From Marinobacterium sp. (GTDB taxonomy: Bacteria; Pseudomonadota; Gammaproteobacteria; Pseudomonadales; Balneatricaceae), in NCBI GenBank assembly GCA_030602245.1, contig JAUWAC010000021.1, positions 1-36,199 of the forward strand: a DNA stretch of 36,199 nucleotides, given 5' to 3'. The notes below the pieces were generated by a model that was not told where the DNA came from, ran no database searches, and saw only the letters and a list, made by a program, of their open reading frames with translations. The position numbers and the translations under genes were made by a program. How positions within the stretch are numbered: position 1 is the first letter of the stretch; each line of letters opens with the position of its first letter. Shown here piece after piece: positions 24,377 to 33,172 of the stretch.

Positions 24377-25033
24377 GTGACTGAACCAACGACGGTGTTG
24401 ATGGCCCGCCAGCCGATTTTTGATCGCGATCTGCGGGTTGTCGCCTATGAACTGCTTTACCGCAGCGACGATGCGCCGGAAGTGCCACGGGTTCTGAACG
24501 GCCAGCACGCCACCTGTAACGTGCTGCTGAACGCCTACAGCAGCATTATCGAGCAGCAGAAAACCCGCCAACTGCCGGTGTTTCTGAACCTGCCGCGGGA
24601 GATGCTCGAGACCGATACGCTGCCGACGGTGTCGAGCCGACAGGTGGTGTTTGAAGTGCTCAACGCCCCCGGCGACAGCGATGTACTGATCGAATCGATA
24701 CGCCGCTACAAGCAGGCCGGCTACCGCATCGCGCTGGATCACTTCAGCTACGACAGCGCCCTCGTCGAGGTGCTGGACCTTGTCGATATCGTCAAGCTCG
24801 ATGTCCGCGCACTGGGTCTGGTCGAGATTGAGGAACAGGTGCGCCTGCTCAAGGGGCATCGTGCCCGGCTGCTGGCGACCAAAATCAAAACCCACGACGA
24901 ACTCAGTCAGTGCATCGAGATGGGGTTTCAGCTGTATCAGGGTCAGGTGCGGCTGACCGAGCACGCCACCTTTTACAAGGCTCATCTGGAAGCGATCGAC
25001 TGGGCAAACCGGACGCTGGCGATGATGGCCTGA
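24377..25033 (+). CDS. EAL-domain protein, catalytically degenerate, without HDOD domain
   Basis: The 218-residue protein begins with LMARQPIFDRDLRVVAYELLYRS, the signature of the YuxH-type EAL-HDOD proteins. The EAL glutamate is present as E25 in ELL, FLNLP occurs at about 69-73 and KLD with D142 is kept, but the DDFG motif reads DHFS (D121-H122), so an active-site aspartate is missing. c-di-GMP hydrolysis is therefore unlikely. The usual C-terminal HDOD domain is absent and the protein stops after about 218 residues. The start is GTG with GGAG about nine bases upstream. It is divergent from the Cys-rich peptide gene. Confidence 0.78.
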   Translation: MTEPTTVLMARQPIFDRDLRVVAYELLYRSDDAPEVPRVLNGQHATCNVLLNAYSSIIEQQKTRQLPVFLNLPREMLETDTLPTVSSRQVVFEVLNAPGDSDVLIESIRRYKQAGYRIALDHFSYDSALVEVLDLVDIVKLDVRALGLVEIEEQVRLLKGHRARLLATKIKTHDELSQCIEMGFQLYQGQVRLTEHATFYKAHLEAIDWANRTLAMMA

Positions 25034-25071
25034 TCCCCGCCATCCACGCCCGCGCCCAGCCGTCGGCGCCC

Positions 25072-25881
25072 TTATTCGCCGATCCGCCAGTACAGCATCC
25101 CCGACTGCTTGCCGAGAATGGTCGCCGACAGATGCTGTGCGCTCGGCTTCTGCGCCAGTCCGTAACAGACATGCAGCGGCAACAGGTGCTCCTCGCGCGG
25201 ATGACAGAAACGGGCATGGGGTGCCTGTTCCCAGTGCAGCAGACGCTCTGAGCGCTCGGTTTCACTCAATGCAGGATTGCAGCAGGTGTCTTCCAGCCAG
25301 CTCTCGAACGCTTCGTTGCGCTGCTGAATCTCGGCACTTTGCGGCGCAAAGAACGCACGCATATTGTGGAACGAGAAGCCGGATCCGATCACCAGCAGAT
25401 TGTCATACTCCAGCGCCTGCAGGGCACGACCGATCGCCAGATGGGTCGCCGGGTCCAGATCGCTCACCAGCGACAGTTGCACACAGGGAATGTCGGCCTG
25501 CGGGTACATCAGCTTCAGCGGCACGAACAGGCCGTGATCGAACCCGCGCCGGTCATCGAGGCGCGCCGTCATGCCGGCCTGTTCGAGCGCCCGATGCACC
25601 TGCTGCGCCAGCGCCGGCTCACCCGGGGCCGGGTACTGGATCCTGTAGGACTCGGGCGGAAAGCCGTAGTAATCGTAGATAAGCGCCGGTTGGGCACCGG
25701 AGGTGATCGTCGGTACCGACGCCTCCCAGTGCGCACTGATCACCAGAATCGCCGAGGGCTTGCGCAGCTGGCCCGCCAGCTGCTGCAGGCAGGCGACCAT
25801 CTCACGGTGCCCCGGATCGCCCAGCAGCGGCATCGGTCCGCCGCCGTGCGAGATGTACAGAACATCGGTTGCTACACTCAT
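25072..25881 (-). CDS. DODA-type extradiol dioxygenase (LigB superfamily)
   Basis: The 269-residue enzyme belongs to the class III extradiol (LigB-like) family, related to E. coli YgiD, a 4,5-DOPA dioxygenase. Candidate metal ligands are H12 (SHGGGP), H51 (SAHWEA) and H172 (SFHNM), with H116 (FDHGLF) in the active-site position and H232 (EEHLLPL) near the end. Non-heme iron or zinc is expected. The start at 25881 is chosen because AGAGGG lies seven bases upstream. It is the last gene of a three-gene leftward set. The ring substrate is unknown. Confidence 0.88.
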   Translation of the reverse strand: MSVATDVLYISHGGGPMPLLGDPGHREMVACLQQLAGQLRKPSAILVISAHWEASVPTITSGAQPALIYDYYGFPPESYRIQYPAPGEPALAQQVHRALEQAGMTARLDDRRGFDHGLFVPLKLMYPQADIPCVQLSLVSDLDPATHLAIGRALQALEYDNLLVIGSGFSFHNMRAFFAPQSAEIQQRNEAFESWLEDTCCNPALSETERSERLLHWEQAPHARFCHPREEHLLPLHVCYGLAQKPSAQHLSATILGKQSGMLYWRIGE

Positions 25882-25950
25882 GGCTGTTCCCTCTGTGCAA
25901 GAATCGTTAACGGCTGTCGTCAGCACCGATCGACCACCGTTGTCATGGTT

Positions 25951-26898
25951 TCAGATCACCGCCGGCCCGACCGGCACGATGCCACCGGGGTTCAGTGCCT
26001 TGACTGAATAGTAACCGGCCTTGATGTGATCCAGATTCACCGTCGCGGCGATGCCCTCCAGCGCCAGAATCCGGTGGGTATAGGCATGCAGCCGCGGCAT
26101 CGCCTGCAACGTGTTGCGGTTGCACTTGAACAGCCCGTGATAGGCGGCATCAAAGCGCACCAGCGTGACGAACAGCCGGATATCGGTTTCCGTCAGGCGC
26201 GCGCCGAACAGGAAATCACGACCATCCTCGAGCCGGGCTTCCAGCCGGTCCAGCGCCCTGAACACCTTGTCATAGGCCTCCTCGTACGCCTGCTGGCTGG
26301 ACGCAAAACCGGCTTGATAGACGCCATTGTTCAGGTTGTCATAGGGGTAGCCATTCAGCGCATCGATCTCGGACGCCAGCGCCTGCGGATACAGATCAGG
26401 GCCGGTGTCGACATACGCCGAAAACGCGCTGTTGAGCATGCGCAGGATATCCGCCGACTCATTATTGACGATGGTCTGCGTCTGCTTGTCCCACAGCACC
26501 GGCACCGTCGCCCGCCCCGAGATCGTCGGATCGGCGCGGGTGTACAGCTCGTGCACATAGCGGGCGCCGTTCAGTCTGTCCTCACCGGCGCCGGGATAGC
26601 CACCAAACTGCCAGCCCTGATCGGTCAGCCGGGGGTTCACCACGCTGACGCTGATCAGCGCTTCGAGCCCTTTCAGCGCCCGCACCATCAACGTGCGCGA
26701 CGCCCACGGACAGATGTACGCCACGTACAGGTGATACCGTCCCGGCTCTGCCTTGAATCCGCCCGTACCGGTGGGCCCGGGCGCGCCATCCGGCGTAATC
26801 CAGTTGCGGAAGGTCGAGGTCTGGCGAATGAACCGCCCCTGCTCATCCTTCGCCTGTACCGGTTGCCAGTTTTCCTGCCAGACACCGTTTACCAGCAT
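25951..26898 (-). CDS. Glutathionyl-hydroquinone reductase (YqjG/Xi-class GST)
   Basis: The 315-residue protein reduces glutathionyl-hydroquinones. The catalytic cysteine is C63 in the YICPWA motif, diagnostic for this class, and the block WITPDGAPGPTGTGGF lies just before it. TVPVLWD and NNESADILRML are the glutathione-binding elements of the thioredoxin domain, and a GST C-terminal helical domain follows. AGGAG lies eight bases before the ATG. Together with DoxX and the dioxygenase it suggests handling of quinones or catechols. Confidence 0.93.
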   Translation of the reverse strand: MLVNGVWQENWQPVQAKDEQGRFIRQTSTFRNWITPDGAPGPTGTGGFKAEPGRYHLYVAYICPWASRTLMVRALKGLEALISVSVVNPRLTDQGWQFGGYPGAGEDRLNGARYVHELYTRADPTISGRATVPVLWDKQTQTIVNNESADILRMLNSAFSAYVDTGPDLYPQALASEIDALNGYPYDNLNNGVYQAGFASSQQAYEEAYDKVFRALDRLEARLEDGRDFLFGARLTETDIRLFVTLVRFDAAYHGLFKCNRNTLQAMPRLHAYTHRILALEGIAATVNLDHIKAGYYSVKALNPGGIVPVGPAVI

Positions 26899-26935
26899 GG
26901 TCTGTTCTCCTGAATTGCATTATCGGTCGTCAGGC

Positions 26936-26969
26936 GACACGGGCGCGGCGCTTTCGCCCGACCCGTGTC
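26936..26969 (-). other. Hairpin between doxX-type gene and the hydroquinone reductase gene
   Basis: GACACGGG (26936-26943) pairs with CCCGTGTC (26962-26969), with an internal GGGCG/CGCCC option. It sits in the 90-base gap between the two leftward genes. There is no T run, so it may attenuate rather than end the transcript, or protect the mRNA. Role inferred. Confidence 0.4.
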
Positions 26970-26987
26970 CGCGCATCGCGGCACCCC

Positions 26988-27437
26988 TCAGCGGCCGCAG
27001 CGCTGAGCCAGCAGGTTGTCCAGTGCCAGGCGTCCACCGCCCTGAATCGCCAGTGCCGCGGTGATCGCAAACAGGCTCAGGGCATACTCGTAGCCGTTAT
27101 TCGACAGGAACAGACCGTGACTGAAGTGCACGCTGAAGATCGCCACCAGCATGGTAAAGGCGGCCACGACCGCGGCCGGGCGGGTCAGCAGCCCCAGCAC
27201 CAGCGCAAGACCACCGAAGAACTCGGCACTGCCGGCGAGCAGCGCCATCAGAAAGCCCGGTTCCAGACCGATGCTGGCCATCCACTGGCCGGTGCCTTCG
27301 AGGCCGTAGCCCCCGAACCAGGCAAACAGTTTCTGTGCACCGTGTGCCGCCAGAATAATGCCGACCGGAACCCGCAGTACCAGTGCCGCAAGACCGGCGT
27401 CAGGCTGCAGCAGCGTCTTTACAATTGAACGATTCAT
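26988..27437 (-). CDS. DoxX-family membrane protein
   Basis: The 149-residue protein has four hydrophobic helices (about residues 12-34, 56-80, 86-108 and 115-135), as in DoxX/DoxD. The block RVPVGIILAAHGAQKLFAWFGG and the LAGSAEFFGGLALVLGLLTR stretch are typical. AAGGGTG lies about seven bases before the ATG at 27437; a GTG nine bases earlier is a weaker alternative. It is the first gene after the divergent LysR gene. DoxX-type proteins are linked to thiol or quinone oxidation and redox stress in several bacteria. Confidence 0.88.
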   Translation of the reverse strand: MNRSIVKTLLQPDAGLAALVLRVPVGIILAAHGAQKLFAWFGGYGLEGTGQWMASIGLEPGFLMALLAGSAEFFGGLALVLGLLTRPAAVVAAFTMLVAIFSVHFSHGLFLSNNGYEYALSLFAITAALAIQGGGRLALDNLLAQRCGR

Positions 27438-27505
27438 GATAGTCACCCTTGCATCGGTTGTTGGTTGTCAGTGAGGCCCTTGCCTCATCAGATGTACTCA
27501 CTCTA

Positions 27506-27523
27506 CTATCACCAAATCGATAG
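27506..27523. promoter_or_regulatory. Candidate LysR-type operator
   Basis: CTATC (27506-27510) and GATAG (27519-27523) form a dyad with an 8-base A/T-rich centre, close to the ATC-Nx-GAT shape of LysR family sites. It is in the 158-base gap between the divergent doxX-type and lysR-type genes, about 70 bases from each start. Confidence 0.5.
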
Positions 27524-27595
27524 AATAAGATCGCTTTCGTTGCGTTATTATCAACAACATATTGAAAATCAAACTCAACCCCACCGGAGGCAGCT

Positions 27596-28501
27596 ATGGA
27601 CCGCATCGATGCCATGCGCGCGTTTGTCACCGTCGTCAGCGCGGGCTCCTTTTCCGCGGCCGCAGCCCGGCTGGAGCTGTCGCCGCAGCTGGTCAGCAAG
27701 TATGTCTCCCAGCTGGAGCAGCATCTGGGCGTACGTCTGCTCAACCGCACCACACGCCGGGTGCACCTGACCGAAGCCGGCAGTCGCTACCATCAGCGCG
27801 CGCAGCAGGTACTCAACGACATCGATGAGATGGAGAGCCAGCTCAGCGAGATGCAGACCCAGGCCCGGGGCCTGTTACGGATCAGCGCGCCGGTCTCGTT
27901 TGCCGCCCGTCACCTGCCCGCCCTGCTCAGTGCATTTCAACGTGAGCACCCGGCCGTCAACATCGATCTGCAGGTCAACGATCGCAAGGTGGATATCATC
28001 GAGGAGGGGTTCGATATCGCGCTGCGCATCGGCCAGCTGAAAAGCTCCTCGCTGGTCGCCAGACGGATCGCGCCGGTGCGCGTCGTCCTCTGCGCGGCAC
28101 CGGACTATCTGGCCCGTCACGGCACGCCGGAGCGCCTTGAGCAGTTGGCCAATCACCGCTACCTGCGCTATAGCTACATTGACAGCCAGATCGACATGCC
28201 GGTGCACCGCTGGCTCAGCGAGCACACGGGCAACGGCGCGGGCGAACTGGTGTGTAACAACGGCGACGTACTGGTGCAGGCGGCCGTTGAAGGCGGCGGC
28301 ATCGCCCTGCAACCGACCTTCATCTGCGGCCCGCACATCGCCAACGGCGAGCTGAACATCGTGCTGCCGGAACATGAACCCCAACCGCTGGGGTTGTACG
28401 CCGTCTATGCGCACCGCCAGCTGCTGGCCAGCAAGGTGCGCTGTTTTGTCGACTTCCTGACCGGTTATTTTGGCGATCCGCCCTATTGGGATCGGTTCTG
28501 A
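27596..28501 (+). CDS. LysR-type regulator, divergent from the redox gene set
   Basis: The 301-residue protein has an N-terminal winged helix (residues 1-60: MDRIDAMRAFVTVVSAGSFS then LSPQLVSKYVSQLEQHLG) and a ligand-binding domain. The motif VRLLNRTTRRVHLTEAG is that of the large subgroup that often controls neighbouring oxidoreductase genes. GGAGG lies about six bases before the ATG. Divergence from the doxX-type, hydroquinone reductase and dioxygenase genes, with a dyad between, suggests control of that set and its own gene. The inducer is unknown, probably a quinone or phenol. Confidence 0.85.
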   Translation: MDRIDAMRAFVTVVSAGSFSAAAARLELSPQLVSKYVSQLEQHLGVRLLNRTTRRVHLTEAGSRYHQRAQQVLNDIDEMESQLSEMQTQARGLLRISAPVSFAARHLPALLSAFQREHPAVNIDLQVNDRKVDIIEEGFDIALRIGQLKSSSLVARRIAPVRVVLCAAPDYLARHGTPERLEQLANHRYLRYSYIDSQIDMPVHRWLSEHTGNGAGELVCNNGDVLVQAAVEGGGIALQPTFICGPHIANGELNIVLPEHEPQPLGLYAVYAHRQLLASKVRCFVDFLTGYFGDPPYWDRF

Positions 28502-28588
28502 ACGGCCGGGGAAGCAGCCGGTTCTCAGCGTTGGCCGGCGGCGGCATACTGCCAACATACTCCGTCACCGAACAGGAGACCGCGGTCA

Positions 28589-31500
28589 GTGAGAAAGGCT
28601 GTACACATCCCCGTCAGTGCCACCTTCATCGTCGGCATCGGCGCCTCCGCCGGCGGTCTTGAAGCCACCAGTCCCCTGCTGGCCGCGCTCAGCTCCACCG
28701 GCGATACCGCCTATATCATCGCGCAGCACATGTCGCCGCAGCATCGCAGCATGCTGGTCGAGATTCTGTCCAAGGACTGCAGGCTGAAGGTGGTCGAAGC
28801 CAGCGACAATGCCGAACTATTGGCCGATACCGTCTATATCGGCCCGCCCAACCGGGACATTCTGGTACGCAAGGGGCACATCGTGCTGCGCAAGCTGGGA
28901 CGCGATATCGGCCCCAAGCCCTCGATCGATACGCTGTTCACGGCGCTGGCCGACACCTACGGCGAGAAAGCGCTCGGGATCATCCTCTCCGGCACCGGCT
29001 CCGACGGTACGCACGGCAGCCGCGCGATCCGGGCTGCCGGCGGGCTGGTCATCGCGCAGACGCCGAAAAGCGCCAAGTACGGCGGCATGCCGCAATCGGC
29101 GATTCGTGCCGACGCGGTGGACCTGATCATGGAGCCGCTGGAGATCGCCGCCAACCTGCCGGACATTCTCAACCGCATTCAAAGCCGCCGCATTCTCGAC
29201 CACAGCACCGGCGAGGACATGCGCTCCTACGAAGACCTGATGAGCGAGATCTACCAGTCCACCAAGGTCGATTTCAGCGAGTACAAACGCGCCACGCTGC
29301 TGCGCCAGATCGAGCGCCGGCTGATCGCGCTGCAGCTGTCCTCGTTCCCGGACTATCTCGACTACGTCAGCCGCCACCGTGACGAACTGAACTTCCTCAA
29401 GAAAAGCTTTCTGATCTCCGTCACCGGCTTCTTTCGCGATGCCGACTCGTTCGCACAGCTGAAGGAGGTGTTGCAGCAGCGCGTCGACGAGCTGGCACCG
29501 CAGCGGCGGATCCGCATCTGGGTGCCGGGCTGCGCCACCGGCGAAGAAGCCTACAGCATGGCGATGCTGCTGCACGACGTGCTCGGCGAGCGCATCGGTG
29601 ACTACAACATCAACATCTTCGGCACCGATATCGACGCGGCGGCCACCGAGATCGCGCGCAAGGGGGTGTACAGCGCCGCAGCGGTGGAAACACTCAGCGC
29701 CGAGCTGCTGGACAGCTATTTCGTGCGCGACGGCCGCGAATATCGGGTCGCCAAACGGGTACGCGACCTCTGCGTGTTTGCCCGCCACGATCTGGTCAGC
29801 GATCCGCCCTTCCTGCGCATGAACCTGATCAGCTGCCGTAACCTGCTGATCTACTTTCAGTCCTCGCTGCAGGACAAGATCATCAACAACTTCCACTATG
29901 CGCTGGCACCCGGCGGCCTGCTGTTCCTTGGCAACTCGGAATCCCTGTCGCGGGCGCGCAGCGGCCTGTTTCAGGCGCTCAACGACAAGCACAAGATCTT
30001 CCAGCGCAAGGAGGGGATCAAGACCCGCGCAATCATCGGTGCCTTTGACCCGATGCTGGTGCGCGAGCTCGATATTCGGGCGCAGAAGCCGCCGCTGGAA
30101 CTGAAAAAAACCGCGGTCAGCGAGTGCCTGCTGCGCGCCTACGCGCCGCCAAGCGTCCTGATCAACGACGACTGTCAGCCGCTGCACTTCTTCGGCGACA
30201 CCAGCCAGCTGCTGACCATTCCCGAAGGCATCGCCGACTTCAGCCTGCTGTCACTGGTGCCGGAAGAGATCCGGACCGAGCTGCGTGCACTGCTCTATCG
30301 CGCGCTGAACAAGCCCGACAGCGCACCGGTGGAGCATCCGATGGTGTTCCAGCTCAACGGGATATCCACCGCGATGCGCGTGGTCATTCGCCCGCTGCGG
30401 GTGGAGGAGACACAGGAAAATCTGCGTCTGGTGTCATTCGAATCGCTGACCCGTCGCAGCACCGAAGCCGCTGCCGCGGCCGAGAGCGACGGCGACAGCA
30501 GCAGCGCCATGCGCATCGCCACGCTGGAGAGCGAGCTGACCAGCAGCCGGGAACATCTGCAGGCGGTAATCGAGGAACTGGAAACCTCCAACGAGGAGTT
30601 GCAGTCGCTGAACGAGGAGCTGCAGGCTGCCACCGAAGAGCTGCAGTCCTCCAACGAAGAACTCAGCACCACTAACGAGGAGCTGCAGGCCAGCAACGAA
30701 GAGCTGACCACGCTGAATGACGAACTGCAGGCCAAGTCAGACGAGCTCGGCCTGCTCAACAGCACGCTCAACAATATTCAGAACTCGATCAACATGGGCC
30801 TGGTGGTGCTCGACAACCAGCTGCGCATCCTGCGCTACACGCCCAAGGCGGTGCGGGTGTTCGGCATTCTGCCGGAGGATATCGGTAACCGGATTCTCGG
30901 CATCACCTGTCATGTCCCGATCGAGCACTTCGAACAGACCCTGACCACCGTGATCCGCACCCGCGTGCCAGCGACGCTGGAGGTCGCCGGTGCGGTGGAA
31001 ACCTACATCATCAACATCTCGCCCTACCTGATCGGCCAACAGGTCGGCGGCGTCATTCTGACCTTTTCCGACATCACCGAGCTGACCCGGGCCCGGCGCG
31101 AGGCGCTCGCGGTGCAGAGTCAGTTCCGCCTCATCACCGACTCACTGCACGAGGTGGTGTGGATGAGTTCGCCGGCGTTTGACGAGCTGTACTACATCAG
31201 CCCGGCATTCCACCACTACATGGGCCTGCCGCAGCAGGCCAGAGTGAGCGACGCCCAGACCTACCTCGATGCGATCCACCCGGACGATCGGCAGCGGTTT
31301 CAGGACGCCCTCGGACAGAGCTACTGGGATATCCGCTACCGGCTGCTGACGCCGTCCGGGCGCACCCTCTGGCTGCAGGACCGCGGCGGGCGCTTCCGGG
31401 ACGATGCCAATGACCGCGACATCCTGATCGGCAGTGCGATCGATATCACGCCATCGATCGACTACTCGCGACAGCTGCAGTACAGCGAAGAAAAATTCCG

Positions 31501-33145
31501 CACCATCTTCGAGAACTCCAACATCGGCATCGTGCTGTGCAACGAGAACGGCGACATCCTCGAGTCCAACGCCTTCTTCTGCGACTGGCTGGGTCTCAAG
31601 CCGGACGCGATCAACGGCAAGCACTTCTCCAGCTTCGTGTTCGCCGACGATATCGGCAAGGATGCCGACCAGTATCAGGACCTGCTGTCCGGGCGCATCA
31701 ACAGCTACCAGACCGAGAAGCGCTATGTCGCCGCCAACGGCGATATCCTCAGCGGGCTGCTCGATGTCACCACCACCGAGATGGCAGAGGCCAACCAGCC
31801 CGACCTGCATCCGGTGGTGATCAAGGTGGTGCAGGACATCACCGAGCAGGTACGCTCGCGCCACCTGATCGACCGCCAGGCCAACTACGATGCCCTGACC
31901 GGCCTGCCCAATCGCAACCTGCTCAAAGACCGCCTCGACGAGCTGCTCAAGCATGCCCGCCGCTCCGGAGAAACCATCTTCGTGCTGTTTATCGATCTGG
32001 ACGGTTTCAAGGAGATCAACGACTCCTTCGGCCACGACGTTGGTGACCAGGTACTCAAGGCGGTGGCCGAACGCCTGAGCGACTCGGTCCGCGAGAGCGA
32101 TACGGTGGCACGCTTTGGCGGCGACGAGTTTGTGGTGCTGCTGAGCAACAACGAAAGCGACTTCCGCGCCATCGATTATGTACTGCACAAGCTGCTGACC
32201 CGCGTCCACGAGCCGATCCCGGTCGACGATCAGTCATTCATCCTCAGCGCCAGCATCGGCGTCGCCACCGCCCCGCACGACAGCAATGATGGCATCACGC
32301 TGATCCGCTACGCCGATACCGCCATGTATATCGCCAAGAAACATGGCGGCAACCTGTTCACCTTCTTCTCCAAGGATCTCAACGAGCAGGCGCAGTACCG
32401 CCACGACCTCAAGCGCGATCTGCAGACGGCGCTGCACAATGATCAGCTGACACTGCACTTCCAGCCGATCATCGAACCCCACGACAACCTGCTGTCCCAC
32501 TGCGAAGCGCTGCTGCGCTGGCAGCATCCGGTCAAGGGCGTGATCATGCCCGGCACCTTCATCCCGATCGCCGAGGAAACCTCACTGATCGAAGAGATCG
32601 ACCTGTGGGTATTTGAACATGTCGCCGACTTCCTCGATCGCACGCCCGACTTCCCGGCGCGGATCTCGTTCAACATGACGCCGCGCACGCTGATGTCGGA
32701 ACGGTTGCAGCAGCTGATCGAGCGGCATGCCGAGCAGCTCGGCCGCATGGTGGTGGAGATCACCGAACGGGTTTTCCACAAGTATCCCGAGGCGCTGACC
32801 CAGACCCTGCGAACGCTGCGCCGGCTCGGCTGCCTGATCAGCCTCGACGACTTCGGCACCGGCTATTCCAACCTCAGCCGGATCCGCAATCATCCGATCG
32901 ATATCATCAAACTGGACAAGTCATTCACCGACAGCGTCGAACACAGCCACGACAAGCACCCGATCATCGAAGCGGTGTTCAACATCGCCGAGTCGATCGG
33001 CAGCAAGGTGATCGTCGAAGGGGTGGAAAGCGAGGAGCAGAAGCTCTATTTCGAGCAATTCAGCGATGTCTTCATTCAGGGGTACTACTACTCCAAACCA
33101 CTGCCGGAAAACCGCTTTCTGGAGTATGCGCGCCAGCCGCTGTGA
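28589..33145 (+). CDS. CheB-CheR-coiled coil-PAS-GGDEF-EAL fusion protein
   Basis: This 1,518-residue soluble protein joins CheB methylesterase (about 10-190) with catalytic S20, H47 and D139, CheR methyltransferase (about 210-470) with the SAM motif VPGCATGEE, a long Glu-rich coiled coil (about 645-725), three PAS-like regions (about 725-835, 840-955 and 965-1085), a GGDEF domain (GGDEF at 1177-1181, inhibitory-site RESD at 1168-1171) and an EAL domain (EAL at 1306-1308, N1362, E1393, D1420-D1421, K1441). All catalytic motifs are intact. No receiver domain is present. The start is GTG with AGGAG ten bases upstream. It stands alone with no che genes nearby. Confidence 0.93.
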   Translation: MRKAVHIPVSATFIVGIGASAGGLEATSPLLAALSSTGDTAYIIAQHMSPQHRSMLVEILSKDCRLKVVEASDNAELLADTVYIGPPNRDILVRKGHIVLRKLGRDIGPKPSIDTLFTALADTYGEKALGIILSGTGSDGTHGSRAIRAAGGLVIAQTPKSAKYGGMPQSAIRADAVDLIMEPLEIAANLPDILNRIQSRRILDHSTGEDMRSYEDLMSEIYQSTKVDFSEYKRATLLRQIERRLIALQLSSFPDYLDYVSRHRDELNFLKKSFLISVTGFFRDADSFAQLKEVLQQRVDELAPQRRIRIWVPGCATGEEAYSMAMLLHDVLGERIGDYNINIFGTDIDAAATEIARKGVYSAAAVETLSAELLDSYFVRDGREYRVAKRVRDLCVFARHDLVSDPPFLRMNLISCRNLLIYFQSSLQDKIINNFHYALAPGGLLFLGNSESLSRARSGLFQALNDKHKIFQRKEGIKTRAIIGAFDPMLVRELDIRAQKPPLELKKTAVSECLLRAYAPPSVLINDDCQPLHFFGDTSQLLTIPEGIADFSLLSLVPEEIRTELRALLYRALNKPDSAPVEHPMVFQLNGISTAMRVVIRPLRVEETQENLRLVSFESLTRRSTEAAAAAESDGDSSSAMRIATLESELTSSREHLQAVIEELETSNEELQSLNEELQAATEELQSSNEELSTTNEELQASNEELTTLNDELQAKSDELGLLNSTLNNIQNSINMGLVVLDNQLRILRYTPKAVRVFGILPEDIGNRILGITCHVPIEHFEQTLTTVIRTRVPATLEVAGAVETYIINISPYLIGQQVGGVILTFSDITELTRARREALAVQSQFRLITDSLHEVVWMSSPAFDELYYISPAFHHYMGLPQQARVSDAQTYLDAIHPDDRQRFQDALGQSYWDIRYRLLTPSGRTLWLQDRGGRFRDDANDRDILIGSAIDITPSIDYSRQLQYSEEKFRTIFENSNIGIVLCNENGDILESNAFFCDWLGLKPDAINGKHFSSFVFADDIGKDADQYQDLLSGRINSYQTEKRYVAANGDILSGLLDVTTTEMAEANQPDLHPVVIKVVQDITEQVRSRHLIDRQANYDALTGLPNRNLLKDRLDELLKHARRSGETIFVLFIDLDGFKEINDSFGHDVGDQVLKAVAERLSDSVRESDTVARFGGDEFVVLLSNNESDFRAIDYVLHKLLTRVHEPIPVDDQSFILSASIGVATAPHDSNDGITLIRYADTAMYIAKKHGGNLFTFFSKDLNEQAQYRHDLKRDLQTALHNDQLTLHFQPIIEPHDNLLSHCEALLRWQHPVKGVIMPGTFIPIAEETSLIEEIDLWVFEHVADFLDRTPDFPARISFNMTPRTLMSERLQQLIERHAEQLGRMVVEITERVFHKYPEALTQTLRTLRRLGCLISLDDFGTGYSNLSRIRNHPIDIIKLDKSFTDSVEHSHDKHPIIEAVFNIAESIGSKVIVEGVESEEQKLYFEQFSDVFIQGYYYSKPLPENRFLEYARQPL

Positions 33146-33172
33146 GCCACCGGCGCGCACCACTGGCAGGCG

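Noticed and set aside
28817..30187. 456-codon minus-strand frame inside the CheB-CheR fusion gene
   Set aside because: The plus-strand frame carries all catalytic motifs there; the antisense frame shows none.
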